From positions 640,224 through 704,223 of the forward strand of contig BROE01000015.1 in assembly GCA_036571765.1 (NCBI GenBank): a DNA stretch of 64,000 nt. The letters are read 5' to 3'. Positions 11,245-23,967 of this stretch are shown one piece after another. Every line of letters begins with the position of its first letter. Position 1 is the first letter of the stretch. This DNA comes from Plecoglossus altivelis (lineage: Eukaryota; Chordata; Actinopteri; Osmeriformes; Plecoglossidae). The notes beneath the pieces were generated by a model that saw only the letters and a program-made list of their open reading frames with translations, did not search any database and was not told the DNA's origin. The position numbers and the translations under genes are program-made.

Positions 11245-14200
11245 ATATACGCTGTGCCCTGCCGTCAGTTGGTACACCCAATAAGAATAATATTTTCTTG
11301 CCTCATAGCCAACAATAGACCAAAACTGCATGTTAATTACGGTGATGGTAGACAAATCTTTCTCTGAGGTATAAAGTTTAGAGTACAGTATTTTTACCCA
11401 ACAGAAACAACTAAGTTGACATACCAATAGATGTTCATTATTCAATCACTCAGAAACAACATCATGCACAAACAGCTGCAGTACTTTAGGAAGGATAACT
11501 GTTGTCCTGGCTTCATTGTATGAAAAAGTTAAGACAGTTCTGAAAGCAAGCTTTACGTAATAAAGTGGTCAGTGAGTGTGCATGGCATTGATCCCAGTTG
11601 AAATACAAGTTAGTAAATTATTCATAGAATTATTAATAGATGATAAGACAATATATGCAATAGATGATGTTCTGATGAGAGAGCTACAGCTATCTACTGT
11701 GCAATGTTAGCTTTGATCCTGCTGTCACACAGTTATAATGGGTTGACATCAGACCCAATAAGCAAGTTTATATATGCAAGTGTTCTACATAGTATTGAGT
11801 CTATGATTGCCTTTGAGTTTGCACTTTTGAACTCTGTTAAACTGAATTGGAAAACTGAATTATGTAAGGAATTTGGAAGTCCACAGAAATTGTTATAATT
11901 TAATTACCCATAATTTTTTTTATTGTTTTCTTACATTTATGTGAGATGCAAACTTCAATCTGTAAAAAATGTGACAATTAGACTTGAACATTTCAAGTCA
12001 AACAGTACAATAAAATGTTTATGTGTGAAATATAATTTCATGTTTACAATGCAATTCAAAACAATTACATTAAGATCCTCTAAACAAATACTGCACTGGC
12101 AAGGGGACCAGTTGAGTGACTTGCAGTTGCTTACTATAGAACATAACAGATATATACAGTAAGTTGGTGATTCTTTTGTTTCAGTAATTGAATAGTAAAT
12201 CTTACTTGTAGTTACAAGGAATGATTGTGATATTAATTTATATTTGTGGTTGCTGCAGGAGGCCTGACAGTTGGAATGTTAAATATGATTGAACTGCTAC
12301 CAGTAAAATGTTACTATGGCTTGAGGAGAATCTAGATGTAGGACAGTATTGTTAGTTTATTTGAATCCTTTATTCACTGAGTTATCTGTCTTCAGGGACA
12401 GGTTGGATGTAAAACTGTCAACACTGAATACTGACAAATATCTATGTCTCTCTTACACCCACTCACACTATAGACACACCACAGATTCACACAGTACTTC
12501 TTCAATCAGCCTGTCATGTTTCCCAGGGGCTCCTGACATGATTGCAAAAATTTGGGCATGTGGGCTTTGTCATCTATGCTGTGTGTTTTGATATACAGTA
12601 CCTCTTGTTCAAGTCTTGATATCCACGCTGTTTGCGTTTTAAATCTCCTAACAATTGACTGACAGGACAAGGTAAACAAATAACAAGGAGCTTTCCTCCT
12701 TTTCAGGGGATTTTGTTCTTACTCTCATGTACACAATATACACTGTACATTATCAAACAGAAAAAGAGTGAACTCATTGGTGACAAGTTCCAATTCATTT
12801 GCGATGCACTTTTGCAACCTTAATATCCTCGTCCTTTTTGCTGTAGCCCCAGGTCCCTGCTGGCTTTTCACACATATATATTGTCACATGCATGTGGAGC
12901 TTGACAGACTCTGTTGGTGGGAAGAAGCAGAAATCCCACATGTCAATTGATTAATCTTTTTTATTTCAGTGTGAAAGATGCATTTTGCATTTTTATCTGT
13001 GCCTTTTCATTGAGCGTCTTGCACACCAACACAAGTTGTCTGAACTAGCAGGTGTCTTTAAGTAGGTCTACTGTATCTGTTTCTTATCAAACCATGGGTG
13101 GCATCCAATTTGGTCATCGATTCATCAATTCTTGCTTGTGACAAGACAACCAAATGTGATATCAATACTAAGAGACATGCACTGAATTTCTTTCTTTTTT
13201 TATTAACTCTTGGACATCTTCCTAATCTGTGAAGTACAGTAGACTGACTTTGTCTAGTGAAAAAGTGAAAAGGTTGTCTGAGTATTGAAGTATCCAAAGT
13301 ATTGTCTTTATTTCTGTGAGAATTTAATATCCAAATCCTTTTGACAGAGAGCTTGTTGTTTGGTGGACATCCTGTGAGAATCAATTGATAAATGGAATTA
13401 GATGACTATCATGATATTATTTATGAAACATCACAACCATTAGAGCAGCATAACAATCTTTGGTACACATCACAACATAAACAATAACACATAACCACCT
13501 GGCCATGAATCAGATAGGATCAGAAATGCATGGCCAAACAGTGTCTCACAAGTTCTGATACCCAACGTGTCTACAGCTTCAATATTCAAAGGAGTACCCT
13601 GTAATTTGCCACACATCTGGTGTTTCTAATCAACAATCAATCAATATAGTCAACAAACTTCCCACAATTATTTCCTGGATCAAGCACAACTGAAACAATA
13701 CAATCTGAGTTGAATGTAAGGTGATACAGTAAGGGCCTAATACCTCACATTTGTCAGGTATTAAGAAAGAGTACTTGGGTCTAAATGGCATTGAGGTGTG
13801 AATTGCTTTTTAAATATCCCCAAGGGCTTTCTCTGTCTTGGTGATTTACTGCTTGGAAGTGGCTAAATCAGATTTGTGGAAAGACAAAGCATCCAGGTCT
13901 CTGTTGCTCAAAACAAACAGATTACACCTAAAGGCAAACTGTTGGCCAATTCCTACCCAATCAGAAGCAAACAAATCTCCACCCCTTCTTTAATAAACTT
14001 GTCATGGCCTCATTGAGAACAAACATACAGGTTTGTGATTTGCCGACACCACAATTGGAAGGAGGAAAAAAAGGTCATTGTCACTTGGAGGGGGCAAAAC
14101 TTTGGGGGGACTTCAATTACCCTATCTCCTCAAGAGTTACACTTCCCAGATACAAAAGACGCATAACACTTTTGGAAGATAATTGTTGGTGACATGGCAT

Positions 14201-16740
14201 TATAGATCCAATCCAATCTCTAAACCAAGAGCTTTTTCACTATACCCTCAATCTGATTAAATGTATGTGTTAAACTCCTGTAGTTTTCATCATGCAACAG
14301 ATTACCTCTTTTGAAAATGTAGAATGTCATTGTTTTCTGTCTGAGATTTAATCGTTATTGACTGGAGTTATCAACCCATGCCTCAATGATGGTTGTATCA
14401 AACAGTCTTTTGGTTAGCTCTTATACTCCCATCTTGATTCTCCACGCTGTACTATTTTCAATTATGAGGTCATTGTATCAGATGATGTGTGCTGGCAGTG
14501 TTTTCATTGTTGGCATGCTGGCCCTATGTCAAATCCTCATGCTGCATGTGGAAATTCAATATAAATGCAAATCTGTGGCCATTAATGCATTTTATAAGGC
14601 TTTGAATTAGCATTGTGCTATAATCAAAGGAGCAAGATGGTTGTTGTTTTTAAGAATGAACATGGTTATGAAAATGGCATGGCGCTCATTGCTCAAGGGG
14701 TGAGGTTGGAGATATCAAATGGAAATTCTTACGGCATCACTGGGCAGGGGTCCACCAACTGAAAATCCATGTTTGAGGTTTGATATTGAGAAGGCCTTTA
14801 CAACACACTGAAGAAAGCAACTGCTGGCATTTCTCATACAGCTGTGATAATGATTGTACTACTTTTATGTTTTATGTTTGACATTTTTCAATTGCAGGAT
14901 GCAAACTTTAACTTAAGGCTTGGATTCTCACCGAAAGACATAGATTTTCCTAGACAAATGATTCTTTGTTGATAAAACACAAGAGCGGACAGGATCCTTG
15001 GGGTTTGTGGTTTGATCCTCAACTCCTACTGGCCATGTGTCACTGATTGTGTCACTGAACCCCAAAATGTTTCTGATGAGCAGGCCTGCAGCTTGCATGT
15101 GACTGTGTGACTGAGAGGCAAATGCTATATAAATTCAATCCATTTGACCAATTCACTGATAGCACCATCTTGACTGTTGTCAAGATCAATCGATTTGCAG
15201 TCCATACTGTAACAAATGATAGACTATTTTTTCAACAAATACAATTTTCTCATACGACCCTTGAGCATCTTACTCAAAACCGCTTTGGCACTTCGTTCTC
15301 AGTGCAAGCTTAATCTTCTGTGTTATAGTTCATCAGTCTTAAACCTTGAGAAATCTTCCATATAATACATAATTGGCACAGATTGTCCCCAGACCAAGCC
15401 TTACAAAAGACATCATCATATTTAGATTTTCTACACTGCTTGTCCGGTGCAGCTGATCAACGTCTTCAACCAAGCCGCTATGAAAGAAGTGAGGTAATAT
15501 CTCAGGATATCTTTAGTGCATTGCCACTAAACTTGGAATAGGGACATGTGAACCTGTTCTAAAGAGGTCCAAAATAGGTTTTCACATGGCTTTTGATTTT
15601 CAAAACAGTCCAGTACAGCCATTCAAAGTCAGCGACATAGTCATATAACAGGAAATATTTGCTGCATTGACATCAAACTTGATGTACTTTTTCAGGGTCA
15701 TCTGAATTGCTTGGCTACCTCATTGCTGCTTCTGCTTACATTTTACTTTTCTTATTTTCACTGCGGTAAAATAACTCAATGATTCAAACTATTAACACAA
15801 AACAACCATATCTCTCTTGAGGCATGAAAAGGTCTAGAGTTTTGTAGGTTTCCTTACATTCAGATATGTATATCTTCTTCATCTATTTTCAGAATTCAGT
15901 GTAGAACACATCATTTGAAAGTTTCCAATCTGCAATTTCACCATCTATAAAATGTTTTCCCTTGTTATCAAACTGTCACAAATGCACTTGCTATATGGTT
16001 TGTTAATGTCAGGCTAATCTTCACCAAATCATTACTTTCAATTCAACTGCCACTTCTTTGTCATAACTTTCGATCTTTATGTTTTACATATGCCTACTTT
16101 GTGAAGTGGACTGCAGTGTGTACTACAAAAACACATGAGATAATAATTCACAATAAAAAGGGTACGGTAAAGCATAGCACTTCTTTACAGATTCCTTATG
16201 TATAGTCTGACTGAGGTGCTCTGCTTGGTGTTTTTTAATTTCTATACAGGGTAAGACTTACTTTTGATCTGAGGCTCACTTGAACAAGTTTGGATTATGC
16301 ACAAGTAACTGTGTGGAGGGGTGGATCATTTATATGCTCTCTTCGGAATTGACAATGGTAATGTCTACAGCATAGAGAGAAGGAGAAAAAGTGAGGAGAG
16401 CTAGCAGCTGGAAATGGTTAATGGAGAGGGAATTGATTTAAGGAAGCAGAAGTGGGCACAAAATGGTATAAAAAAGAAGAGCAGATTGTGGATGTGAGAT
16501 GCTCAGAAAAATAGACAGTTATGCTTTATTGTTACTCTATAGGTATTGACTCTGCATTGGCTGTCTGCACAATTTAATTTCGATATTTTGTCAAAATATG
16601 CTGTGGCACAATCATGGCATTGGTGTTTGTCAGTGATGGAAAACAGGAAAGGAAGTATCAGACACAATCTGACAGAGATTATGGTCAAGATGAAAAATAA
16701 TCAGAGGCTCCCATACTGACCCTTTCTCTCTTCTTCAAAT
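11245..16740. other. Intron 1, no recognised element
   Basis: This AT-rich intronic stretch contains only short chance open frames on both strands. I found no exon, transposon terminus or tandem array. Unrecognised old repeats may be present. Confidence 0.4.
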
Positions 16741-16742
16741 CG

Positions 16743-17285
16743 AAATGTATTTGTATATCCCTTTTTACAAGTAATGTCACAGAGGGCTTCACACACGCCC
16801 ATATAACTGCCCCTCAACCAACTTAAACCCTCAAGGAAGACAATGAAAAACTCACTAGCGGAGAAAAAAGGAAGGAACTTTGGGAGGAGTAGTTTGGAGA
16901 GGGATCCCCTCCTCCAGAGACAGTTAGTGAAAGAGAAGTGCAGAACACAGGCTAAATATAGTCATACAGCAAGAAAGTGTTTATTGGTCATTGAGACATC
17001 AAAAACTAGTTTTCAATCTGGGTCTGGGGTAGCACAAAGTCTGTTTAAACAGCCACAAGGCCGGGGTCCATAATTGGCACATCACTACAGGTAGGGGGAT
17101 GAGGAAAGGGGGAACCAGGAACTCGCTCCTTGTCCATCAGGGAGACTGACGTCCATCTGGTGACCATATCCTGGATTGGCAGACTGTCACAGATCGATGT
17201 CCACTGGCACCAGGTCCAGCATTGGTCAACGACCACGCAGGTAGGGAAAGCTCAGACCCCCACACCAAAGGGGAATGTGGAGGGA
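16743..17285 (+). repeat. Dispersed repeat, CCCTTTTTACAAG family (copy 1, longer)
   Basis: The core TATTTGTATATCCCTTTTTA, then AATGTCACAGAGGGCTTCACA, AACCCTCAAGGAAGACAA and GGGATCCCCTCCTCCAGAG, recurs at 27990-28215. The copy here continues further, through CTGACGTCCATCTGGTGACC to CACACCAAAGGGGAATGTGG. A short match to that end (CACACCAAAGGGAAGGTGTG) also occurs near 38925. No coding potential is recognised. Confidence 0.65.
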
Positions 17286-17559
17286 GGAATAGAGAAAGAA
17301 GAGCAGTGCCAAGAGCAGCCAACTGTTACAGAAATATTAAAAGCAAAGCAATATTATAAAAATAACTATCTTCTTGCCTTTCTGTCCCCTCTTCTTTGCT
17401 GAAAGTCATTATTCCATCCCCACTGGTTGCTTATCCTTGATAGTGGTTCACATGTTATATCTATGATATCAGTGATTGATACTGACATTGACTAATTTTA
17501 CAGTCCCTTTAATGACATAATCACTGCAAAGCTTTCTACAAGCCACTTTGCGAATATTG

Positions 17560-17800
17560 TCTTTTGAATGAGACAATCTAATTACAATTTAGGGTGAATC
17601 TTGGTGCTGAGTGAGCTGAGTTTGAGGAATCAACAGTGTCATTCTGGGGGAGGGAATTATGTCTCTTACCCTCTCTAGGCCACCGATAATCAGCCTCACT
17701 GTTGGATGACTTAATTACAGACAAGGAAACTATGGTAATTAAGTTCAATGAGGAAAGCAGACCTGGAGGAAGTGCCGAGGTTAAGTACTGACTAATTCAC
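17560..17800. promoter_or_regulatory. Candidate intronic regulatory block with homeodomain-type sites
   Basis: Several TAATTA/TTAATTAC-type cores lie close together (around 17578, 17710 and 17738) in a non-repetitive, less AT-rich block. Such clusters are typical of conserved non-coding enhancers in introns of neural developmental genes. This is inferred from composition and motifs only; conservation cannot be tested here. Confidence 0.2.
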
Positions 17801-18833
17801 TGCGTGGGATGATGCCGCAGTTCCCCAAGACTTAGTGACAAAAGCTTTGTCACCAACAACACCATCATTATACTCACTGTGAAAGAAAACAGCCAAAGAT
17901 GGGACAAAACTAGTATAGAACAATTAACAGCAAAACTGATTTGTGTTGTGAATCCTAAGTATTCAGGATGTTGAAACATTTCAATGAAAAGGTTAACCTA
18001 TGTGCACATGCACATATGTTTGTTTTGATTCATTCCTACAGTAACACCTCTATTACAAATAAGCATATTAACTAAACGTCAAAACAAAGATTCTAGGAGC
18101 AGTATTGAATCACCAAGGATACAATGAAAATCATATAAAATAACACCAGGAACATGTATCACACAATTCATCAATAAACTTGCATAAAACATGTTGGACC
18201 CTATTACAGATAAAACGGAAAGACAAATAGTGCCCAAATAAAATAGAGATCTTTTAAGGAAGTATGAAGTCCCTACATAAAATGATGTCCATTGAAATCA
18301 GAAGCATCAAATTCAAGGATCCTGCTTACTTGACTTGTCCTAGATATGTGTCTTATTCTCCAGTATTTAAAATGTTAAAAATGGCAAAACCAGGGAAAGC
18401 TATATTAAGGCTATTTTACTCATATTTTGGTTCAATTGTGCATGCAACAATTGTTCCCCCCCTGATTTTTAATACATCAATTTGTTCTATCAGCAGATGT
18501 TGCAGGTGTTCCCTTACACAAGTCTGTTATTCATAGAGTAAGAATAAGTTAATTATGCCTAGTGAAATACATACATAGTGTATAATTATGTGCAAAACAA
18601 TGACAATAAAAATGGTGAATTCTATGAAGTGCATTAGCTTCACATGGGTGTTTGTGTGTTCACTGGTAAGTGCAATTCTTATGTTATCTTTGCCATTGTA
18701 AAATGCAAATAAGTTTTGTAATCCAGATAAACATAAATAATACATTTTTTTCACTCATGATTGAAATAAGTCATGTAATATGACTTAGTTTGCAACTATT
18801 TTCCAAACAGTAGGCTAAACAATTTTGAAATAT

Positions 18834-20680
18834 GAATATGGCTGCAAGCAGCAACAAAGGGGCCAAGCAACACAACAGAGGGCAATCAAGCAACTAAAGA
18901 AGCCAACCAAGACGAACAAATAAATATTTACTTCTAAAATCGCTTTGTACGTTTTGGCCACATGGTGAAACTTCCCCAAAACGTTTTGATGATCGTTGCA
19001 TTATGTAAAAGACATATCAAGATTTGTAATGACAAGCCAATGTGATTAATAAAAAGTAAACGTTTGCTCAAAAAGTCATGACGGTGTTACATTTTACAAT
19101 TCCATATGACCTTGCACTTAAAGGAGGATGGGATAAGACATTGGAATAAGACATTATCCCACTGCACCCCTTTAAGTGCTAGATTGTAGGTTTGAAGGTT
19201 CGTAGGTATTCTCTGAGGTATTCTCACTGCTGGAAAGGAATGCTGTCAGTTTCTCAATGCAAACGTAAGCCATTCCTCCTGCAGACAAGCGTCAAATGTC
19301 AACGTGATCGTGGTATGAAAAGATCTGTGTTTCTCTCAAATCTGGCCTCTGATTTTCAAAGTTTTGTCTCTACACGGTAAAGCTTTTGCAAAGTAAAGGC
19401 CTTAAGTCTGCTTTGGAATGCTCTTTGTCAAAATAATTTGCATTTTATTTGTGAAACGTTTGACTAATCAATTACATTTTGGCTAACTTTTGGTCTGCAT
19501 AGTCTGAAGAGGATCTGATACAATTTTCACGAAAATCAAAACAACAGCCTAAGAGGAGTTTGAAAACGTAGGCTGTGCAAAATTCTAAATGGTGGAGAAA
19601 CCTTTGTGAGCATACTGACATCGTAGGAACCACTCAAATTGTCTTTATATAAGGAATCCAATGATACCTCTTTTTAGACAATTGGTTAACGATTCAAATG
19701 TTATGGTCACAAACACACATCCAACTTTGACCCCTTGCTGGTGCTATGGTGCTGCAGTGGTGGACATAGTGGTGGGCTAAGTATAATAATAAATATAGCT
19801 GCAAGCATCAATGATGTGTCCAAGCAGATCAAATGCCCAAGAAAATATTTTAGACATCCTCAGAAGAGGGTTCAGAATGCACACTGCAAGTTTGGTGTGA
19901 ATATCTAAAAGAATTGTTGACATGCAACCTGACTTCCTGTTTGGCGGGTCTCAGGCCATGTGCAATGGGTTGTACCAAGCAAACAGTTTTGAAAATCAAT
20001 TTGTTGCAGAGAGGATGTCCCAAGATATCATGAGACACAGGAAACACTTTATAAAGGCAAACAAATTAACAAAGCACATTTTCACTTCCTGCTGCCATGC
20101 CCAGTCACAGGACACCAAATTGTTAGGCCATTACAGAAGAGGGTTTTAAGACAACTTACCAAATTCGGTGTTGATAGCCCCAAAATTTGAAAGTATGGAC
20201 CCAAATTCCGGTTTGGTTACTTTGTTTGATTGGCTGTATCGTACAAACTGTTTTGATTATCAAAATCCCTTTGATAATTTGAGTGAGGATTGGACAAAAA
20301 TGTTGCAGGAGTAGTGAAAAAAGTTTTTTTCCATAAAATTCAAAATGGCTGTAAGTCCATTGAACCGTATATTGACGCTATATGCATTGAACTCGTCTTG
20401 ATCCAGGAAATGCAATGGTCCCTCATTTTTGGAAATCAGTCATACGATACAAAGGTAAAGAGTGTAAACACATGTCCAATTTTGATGGTGGTGCTAGAGT
20501 TCTCCAATGGAAGGGGTTAGGGTTAGGGTTAGGGAGTAACATCAAGTATGAAACTTGATGAAAATTAAGAGGGCACTATCCTAAATGTGTGTGCCAAATT
20601 TGAAAACCTTTTACCATACGGTTCTAGGGGCTTCCATAGACTACCAGAGGAGAAAAATATTAAATATAGCTGCATTCTGC
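18834..20680. repeat. Degenerate dispersed repeats with GCTGCAAGCA starts
   Basis: GCTGCAAGCAGCAACAAAGG at 18841, and ATAGCTGCAAGCATCAATG near 19796, mark starts of a common fish repeat; a weaker ATATAGCTGCA occurs near 20660. Between them are non-coding phrases such as ACTTCCTGTTTGGCGGGTC, CAAATTCGGTGT and CAAAATGGCTG that suit decayed copies of one retroposed family. I cannot assign a class. Confidence 0.5.
20513..20534 (+). repeat. Short interstitial telomere-like repeat
   Basis: Three tandem TTAGGG units preceded by GGGG. This is too short to indicate a former chromosome end, and a similar short run occurs at 30754-30770. It may be part of the surrounding dispersed repeat. Confidence 0.7.
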
Positions 20681-20914
20681 AAAGACAGGCTCCTCCTCAA
20701 CATTGCAACCCATAACACAATTGACATGACACTGAAATGTATTTTATACGTTAATTTTATACATGTACACAATGTAGTTCATACATGTATACAAAAGTTC
20801 AAGGCAACAGGAGTAATGACTGATCTGAAGTTGTTGAAGTTCTTAACGAATTTATTTTAAAAATCCATGCTTTCAACATCACAAGGTTCTTGAGACTTTT
20901 TTGCTCCCCTTTAG

Positions 20915-20992
20915 CCAGGGGTGGCCAATCGTGGTCCTCGAGAGCCACTGCCCTGAAGGTTGTAGATGTTTCCCTGCTCTAGCACACCCGAC
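20915..20992 (+). repeat. Dispersed fold-back repeat fragment (copy 2)
   Basis: CCAGGGGTGGCCAATCGTGG, then TCGAGAGCCACTGCCCTGAA and GATGTTTCCCTGCTCTAGCA, match the left end of the repeat at position 5. Only about 78 bp are kept. Confidence 0.75.
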
Positions 20993-20994
20993 AA

Positions 20995-23965
20995 AAATGA
21001 ACATTAAACTTTTCAGTCAGCATACATTTCTCAGTCATGTGAGTATAAGTTAGTATGTATATGTTAAAACACGAAGGAGTCTTCGTTTTGACGAAAAACA
21101 CTGTTTACTTTTATAACTATTTAAACCGGATTAAATCGGTTACAGCTAAGATTAGACAGACAGATACTTTACTAATGGAAATTGGGTCTGCTGCTCACAT
21201 ACCCACATCACAAAGATATTTAAAAAGTATCAATAAGTAAAAGGAAATTGCAAAATCGAAACATTAGAAATTTTGCGATTTGAGAAAACCACTTTAAGCA
21301 GGAAATTCCGAGGCCTTAGCGGATCACTGGCATCATGTTTTATCAGAAAACGTTTTTTTTTGTTGTCATTGAAACCAGTTCAGCCTGCAAACGTAGAAAT
21401 CTATGACATGATTGAGGTTCAGGCTGGACGACTCTCTGGATTACTCAATCGTTTATCATACACAATTCAAAATGTGTTTTGGCATAATGATTATGCTCGC
21501 AGCAACTTCCTGCACGATAAAACAGGATGCTAGTCATGCAATAAAAGGTAGCAAGCTTACAAAGACTTAACTCCACTTCTGTGAATAGCACAGTGGGATA
21601 ACTTGTCCTCCGTAAAGTGCTAGGTTGTAGGTTTGAATCCAGACACAGTCATGAAGCATTTCATGATTCTGGGTTGATTGTTTAGTGAAACAGGAAGCCC
21701 GGCATGCTACATGAGCTGTCTAGCGGTACAAACATAATGGTAATGATGAACTTTCATTCTGTACATTGGAGATATAACCTTGCAGCACCTACCCAGCACA
21801 TTGGATTTCTTGAATCATCAATTCTGAACAGTTTTGTCATAAATTACCATATTGGTTTCTTTTGATTGTATGTGATATACCAGTCAAATGATGTCACATT
21901 GTCCAAACTATCTACTTTTTGCAACTCCCTCGTTCGCCATCGCTCCTATTTTCATGAACCTGTATTCAAACAATCTTCAGACCACATTCACCTTGATATG
22001 TCAAAATATGATTGAAATAAAGCTCTTTATATTGGGTTGAATTTCACAATTCTTGCCACGGGAGAAATGGCAAGTGTTGTTTTTAACATGGGATACAAAG
22101 ATTATGATCATTTTCAATCTTTAGTCGCACAGGGTGCTCATAAATACTATAATACATAAATAATGTTTCAGTTCACGCATATCTATTTTTAGGGGCAAAT
22201 GTGAGTAAACTGTTTTTAAAAGAAATACCCTCATAGGCTACTAGGACAAAAGGGAATTAAACAAATAGAGCAATACAGCTTTCCATATGTTTTAAGTCTT
22301 ATTTAGTCAGAAGTGATTTTTTGAAACTACTTGTTATGGCTATTTTATTTTACATTATGTAATTGAATGGATTGAGGAATATAGGAATCCTTTAATGTTA
22401 TTTAGTTTAAAAAGTTGTTTGCTCGAACAAAACAGATTGGTCCACAAAAACAGAAATAAAGTTTAAGAAGTGGGATATTTTGTCCCACCTTCAGGGTACA
22501 AAAAGCTAAACAAAAACATTTCAGCACAAGTCTTTGCCATCATCATGACAATAAGTGTGAAATTAAAGTGTTTGCTTTAAGGTATTAACCATACTCCATG
22601 CCCACTATTTGTATGTCATATACTTTATAACATTTCAACAACATGTATACATGCACACAACCCCATTTCCTCAACAGTAACTTGAACTGTAGACAAGCAC
22701 TGCTCTTCATCTCATCTTAGGTGTCTGTCAGTGGTCATTAAAGCATGCTTTGAGCTGAAAAATGTATCACACTGAAGGTCAAATCTGCTGGCCAGCTTAA
22801 TCTGGGACATAAGGATTTAAATACATATGGCCGTTGCATATGTTGTCCTGCTAACAGTCACAGCTCTTAAATGTGCACAATTAATTCATAGGAGGAAGAT
22901 CATTAGAGATAGATGGAGAGAGAGAAATTGTTAGCCTGACATATTAGCACGTTTACAGCAGGTTTGCTGATTTATGATTATTCCATTTATATGAGTGTGG
23001 GTATTGCTGTGGGTAAAACGCGCACAGAAATTGATGCTTGTTCTCCTTAGTTGCCAGCTAAATCAGCAAAAACCAGTACACACAACTTGCCCCCTAAGCC
23101 CCAAAAGTGCTTATTTTTCTGACTCTGAAGAATTGCGATGTTTCTGGGGAACTTTTCAGAATAAAGAAGTTGTGGAACGCAGTCACATCAAATATCAGAT
23201 ATAAGATCAGAACAAAACATTGGGTGATTAATGGAAATAGAAAGAACAAAAAGATTATACAGACTGAATGTTTGTACAGTATTCATGCCAGTGTGTGGGA
23301 GAGACCCCATTTTGTTCTACTGCAGCAGATCAGCTTCAATGAAGCGTAAATTCAGGTCTGAGGCAGTCCATCATGTAGATTGTTAGATTCCTGTTTTGTT
23401 CTACTTCAGACAGGTAGAAGAAGCACAGAAAAAAGTTGATATTCATGATGCCTTTGTTTTTTTCCATACACGTCTACACAAAAAGCAAGCACAGGCTTTC
23501 AAGCCAATATATCATCATATGATTATATGACTTCAGTGTAGTCTCACCATGTAACGGTTGTCAAGCAATTGCTGCACAGACGTAAACTAATCACAGTTTG
23601 ATAGTCACAACAGCAAGCTGAACAGGCCCAGTGAAACCAGTTCAAGTTTGAGCAGTACACTGGTAGATAGAACCTGTCTGATTGCCTGTCAGAGTATTTG
23701 AAGCAAGTAATGGTTCAATTTGAAGGGCACAAGGAGCAATTCAAATTGAAATCATTTTGAGGAACCTTTGTGGGTAGGAGGTCCTATGTAGTGAAAGAAA
23801 AAGACTGAACAGTGAAGCGGTTTATCTACCACCATTCAAGTACATTTCCTGTGCATGTTATACAGAGGCACGGAGTTTGGAAACACGCTTAAGCTAAATA
23901 GATTTCTATATGTATCTTTATTGTATTTTTTTAGAGGCTATTCTTTTTGTAGACAGCAGTCTACA
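20995..23965. other. Intron 1, little recognised
   Basis: No exon or complete element was found. A short GTAGGTTTGAATCC at about 21626 resembles a polymerase III B box, and a related GTAGGTTTGAAGG lies near 19187, but no tRNA fold or A box accompanies either. The rest is AT-rich with short chance frames. Confidence 0.4.
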
Positions 23966-23967
23966 TA

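Noticed and set aside
20513..20534. TTAGGG units considered as evidence of an ancient chromosome fusion
   Set aside because: Only three units, within dispersed repeats; too short.
21600..21640. B-box-like GTAGGTTTGAATCC considered as a tRNA gene
   Set aside because: No A box at proper distance and no cloverleaf can be drawn; probably a SINE-like fragment.
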